Assembly: GCA_031281895.1 (NCBI GenBank)
Contig: JAITET010000061.1
Span: 1 to 33,684 of the forward strand
Direction of reading: 5' to 3'
DNA length: 33,684 nucleotides
Source of the DNA: Puniceicoccales bacterium
Lineage (GTDB): Bacteria > Verrucomicrobiota > Verrucomicrobiia > Opitutales > JAIRKQ01
In this document: positions 32,900 through 33,684 of the stretch, piece after piece
Numbering within the stretch: the first letter of the stretch is position 1
How the letters are laid out: every line of letters starts with the position of its first letter
Notes under the pieces: generated by a model
The model's input: only the letters and a program-made list of their open reading frames with translations
The model's database searches: none
What the model was told of the DNA's origin: nothing
Position numbers and translations under genes: made by a program

Positions 32900-33684
32900 A
32901 GGATAACGCGAATCTCAAAATAAAGGGCCCAAATTGAAGGCAATAATGGCCGCACAAATGGCAGAATAAGCGGGTTGTGGGGAGCGAAAACGGGAAAGCG
33001 TTTCACCGAAGAAATTTTTAAATTTTCCGATCATAGTCTCGACGATCGACCGTTTTTTTAGGAATCTTTTTTCTTCCCGGGAGTTTGGAGCCATGTTTTG
33101 GCGATGTTTAGCAATGAGCCGTATACCCTTTTTCGCCAAAGAATCTTTGAGGGTAGTGGAAACGTATCCGCTATCGCCGATCACTGTCCCTGTGCAGCCA
33201 GTGAGCACTTCTTCGGCACAGGAAACGTCGTGTAAATTTCCTGGTTTTAGGGAAAATTTCACAAATTTTCGGGATGCGTTCAGGACGAGATGCAATTTTA
33301 ACCCAAATGTTGTGGAAACCGATGAGTGGGCCCAATTTGCCATATTTTTGAATGTTTTGTGGCTCCGATAGCGGACATTTTTGCACACCGGAAGTGGCGT
33401 TGAATCTATGCAAAAAGTACCCTTACTCCGCTTTGTCCTTCCAATAAAATGAAACGTCTTTGCCTGTCGTTTTATCTGTTTCATAAAGGAAGAATAATTT
33501 GGCATTTTTGGGAAAAATGGGCGTAAAAACTCTCCATTTACCCCCTGGTAGAATGTCTTAAAATCCTTGCATTTACTCAGGTTGAACCATATCTGTATGG
33601 CCAAAATTTCACTCACCCATAACCCACCTTTCCGTCCTCTCCTTTCCTTTTGTTCTATCTTTTTTTTCTTGCAAAGATCGTCTA
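32900..33684 (-). mobile_element. IS982-family insertion sequence (left-hand part as read; runs off the window)
   Basis: Contains the transposase gene below. The shared sequence with the relic at 6435-6604 ends around 32903, close to the likely element end (GCGAATCTC just after the stop codon). The other end and terminal repeats lie outside the window, so the boundaries are not proven. Confidence 0.75.
32915..33684 (-). CDS. IS982-family transposase (N-terminus outside window)
   Basis: A DDE transposase that moves the element. The frame from the stop at 32915 is open to the right window edge, giving 255 visible residues; a GTG at 33616 could be read as a start, but the residues before it (RRGRKGGLW) fit the family, so the true start lies beyond 33684. 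IDSTPLPVCKN holds the first catalytic Asp, GDSGYVS the second, and KKRSIVETMIGKFKNFF the Glu. HKTFKNMA and FGLKLHLVLN are further IS982-family marks. No frameshift is visible, so it may be active. The closest relative in the window is the 3' relic at 6.4-6.6 kb. Confidence 0.92.
   Translation of the reverse strand, partial: DDLCKKKKIEQKERRGRKGGLWVSEILAIQIWFNLSKCKDFKTFYQGVNGEFLRPFFPKMPNYSSFMKQIKRQAKTFHFIGRTKRSKGTFCIDSTPLPVCKNVRYRSHKTFKNMANWAHSSVSTTFGLKLHLVLNASRKFVKFSLKPGNLHDVSCAEEVLTGCTGTVIGDSGYVSTTLKDSLAKKGIRLIAKHRQNMAPNSREEKRFLKKRSIVETMIGKFKNFFGETLSRFRSPQPAYSAICAAIIAFNLGPLF

Noticed and set aside
1..33684. CRISPR arrays, tRNA and rRNA genes
   Set aside because: No regularly spaced identical repeats and no tRNA or rRNA sequence was recognised anywhere in the window.

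Overview
The window looks like the chromosome of a moderately AT-rich, Gram-negative-type bacterium. The best guess is the PVC group, probably Verrucomicrobiota. The reasons are the run rpsL-rpsG-fusA-rpsJ-rplC with no tuf gene between fusA and rpsJ (as in chlamydiae), no rpmD between rpsE and rplO, no adk/infA/rpmJ between secY-map and rpsM, and rpsD kept between rpsK and rpoA. The phylum is an inference from gene order and protein features; no 16S gene is present.

Left region (1-6.6 kb), accessory DNA. The window opens inside a very large single-chain restriction-modification enzyme (type ISP-like: nuclease, helicase, adenine methyltransferase and specificity regions in one chain). Its methyltransferase motif I carries a Gly-to-Arg change. 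Downstream lies a graveyard: a frameshifted remnant of a DUF3987 (YfjI-like) protein, three degenerate ~33-bp repeats, a GrpB-family gene on the minus strand, a scrap of a DUF4143-type ATPase, and the last ~50 codons of an IS982-family transposase.

Middle left (6.7-11.8 kb), core and envelope genes. Cytidylate kinase (cmk) converges on a diacylglycerol kinase gene (dgkA). dgkA is divergent from two tandem, overlapping genes for LtaS/MdoB-like phosphoglycerol transferases. Together they look like a closed lipid cycle: the transferases would take glycerol phosphate from phosphatidylglycerol and leave diacylglycerol, which DgkA rephosphorylates.

Centre (11.9-29.8 kb), one long co-directional block of translation genes equivalent to the str, S10, spc and alpha operons fused: rpsL, rpsG, fusA, rpsJ, rplC, rplD, rplW, rplB, rpsS, rplV, rpsC, rplP, rpmC, rpsQ, rplN, rplX, rplE, rpsN, rpsH, rplF, rplR, rpsE, rplO, secY, map, rpsM, rpsK, rpsD, rpoA, rplQ, then a small membrane zinc-ribbon protein. 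Gaps are mostly under 40 bases and several neighbours overlap by ATGA. Oddities are a SecY with an extra C-terminal hydrophobic segment, tail extensions on S11 and L17, and a 14-codon mini-ORF bridging rplX and rplE.

Right (29.8-33.7 kb). glmM (amino-sugar precursor of peptidoglycan and LPS), a TPR protein and a family 2 glycosyltransferase form a tight cluster. An IS982-family transposase gene follows on the minus strand and runs off the right edge. It is the same family as the relic at 6.4-6.6 kb but in opposite orientation, so related IS sequences flank the ~26-kb housekeeping block as inverted copies.
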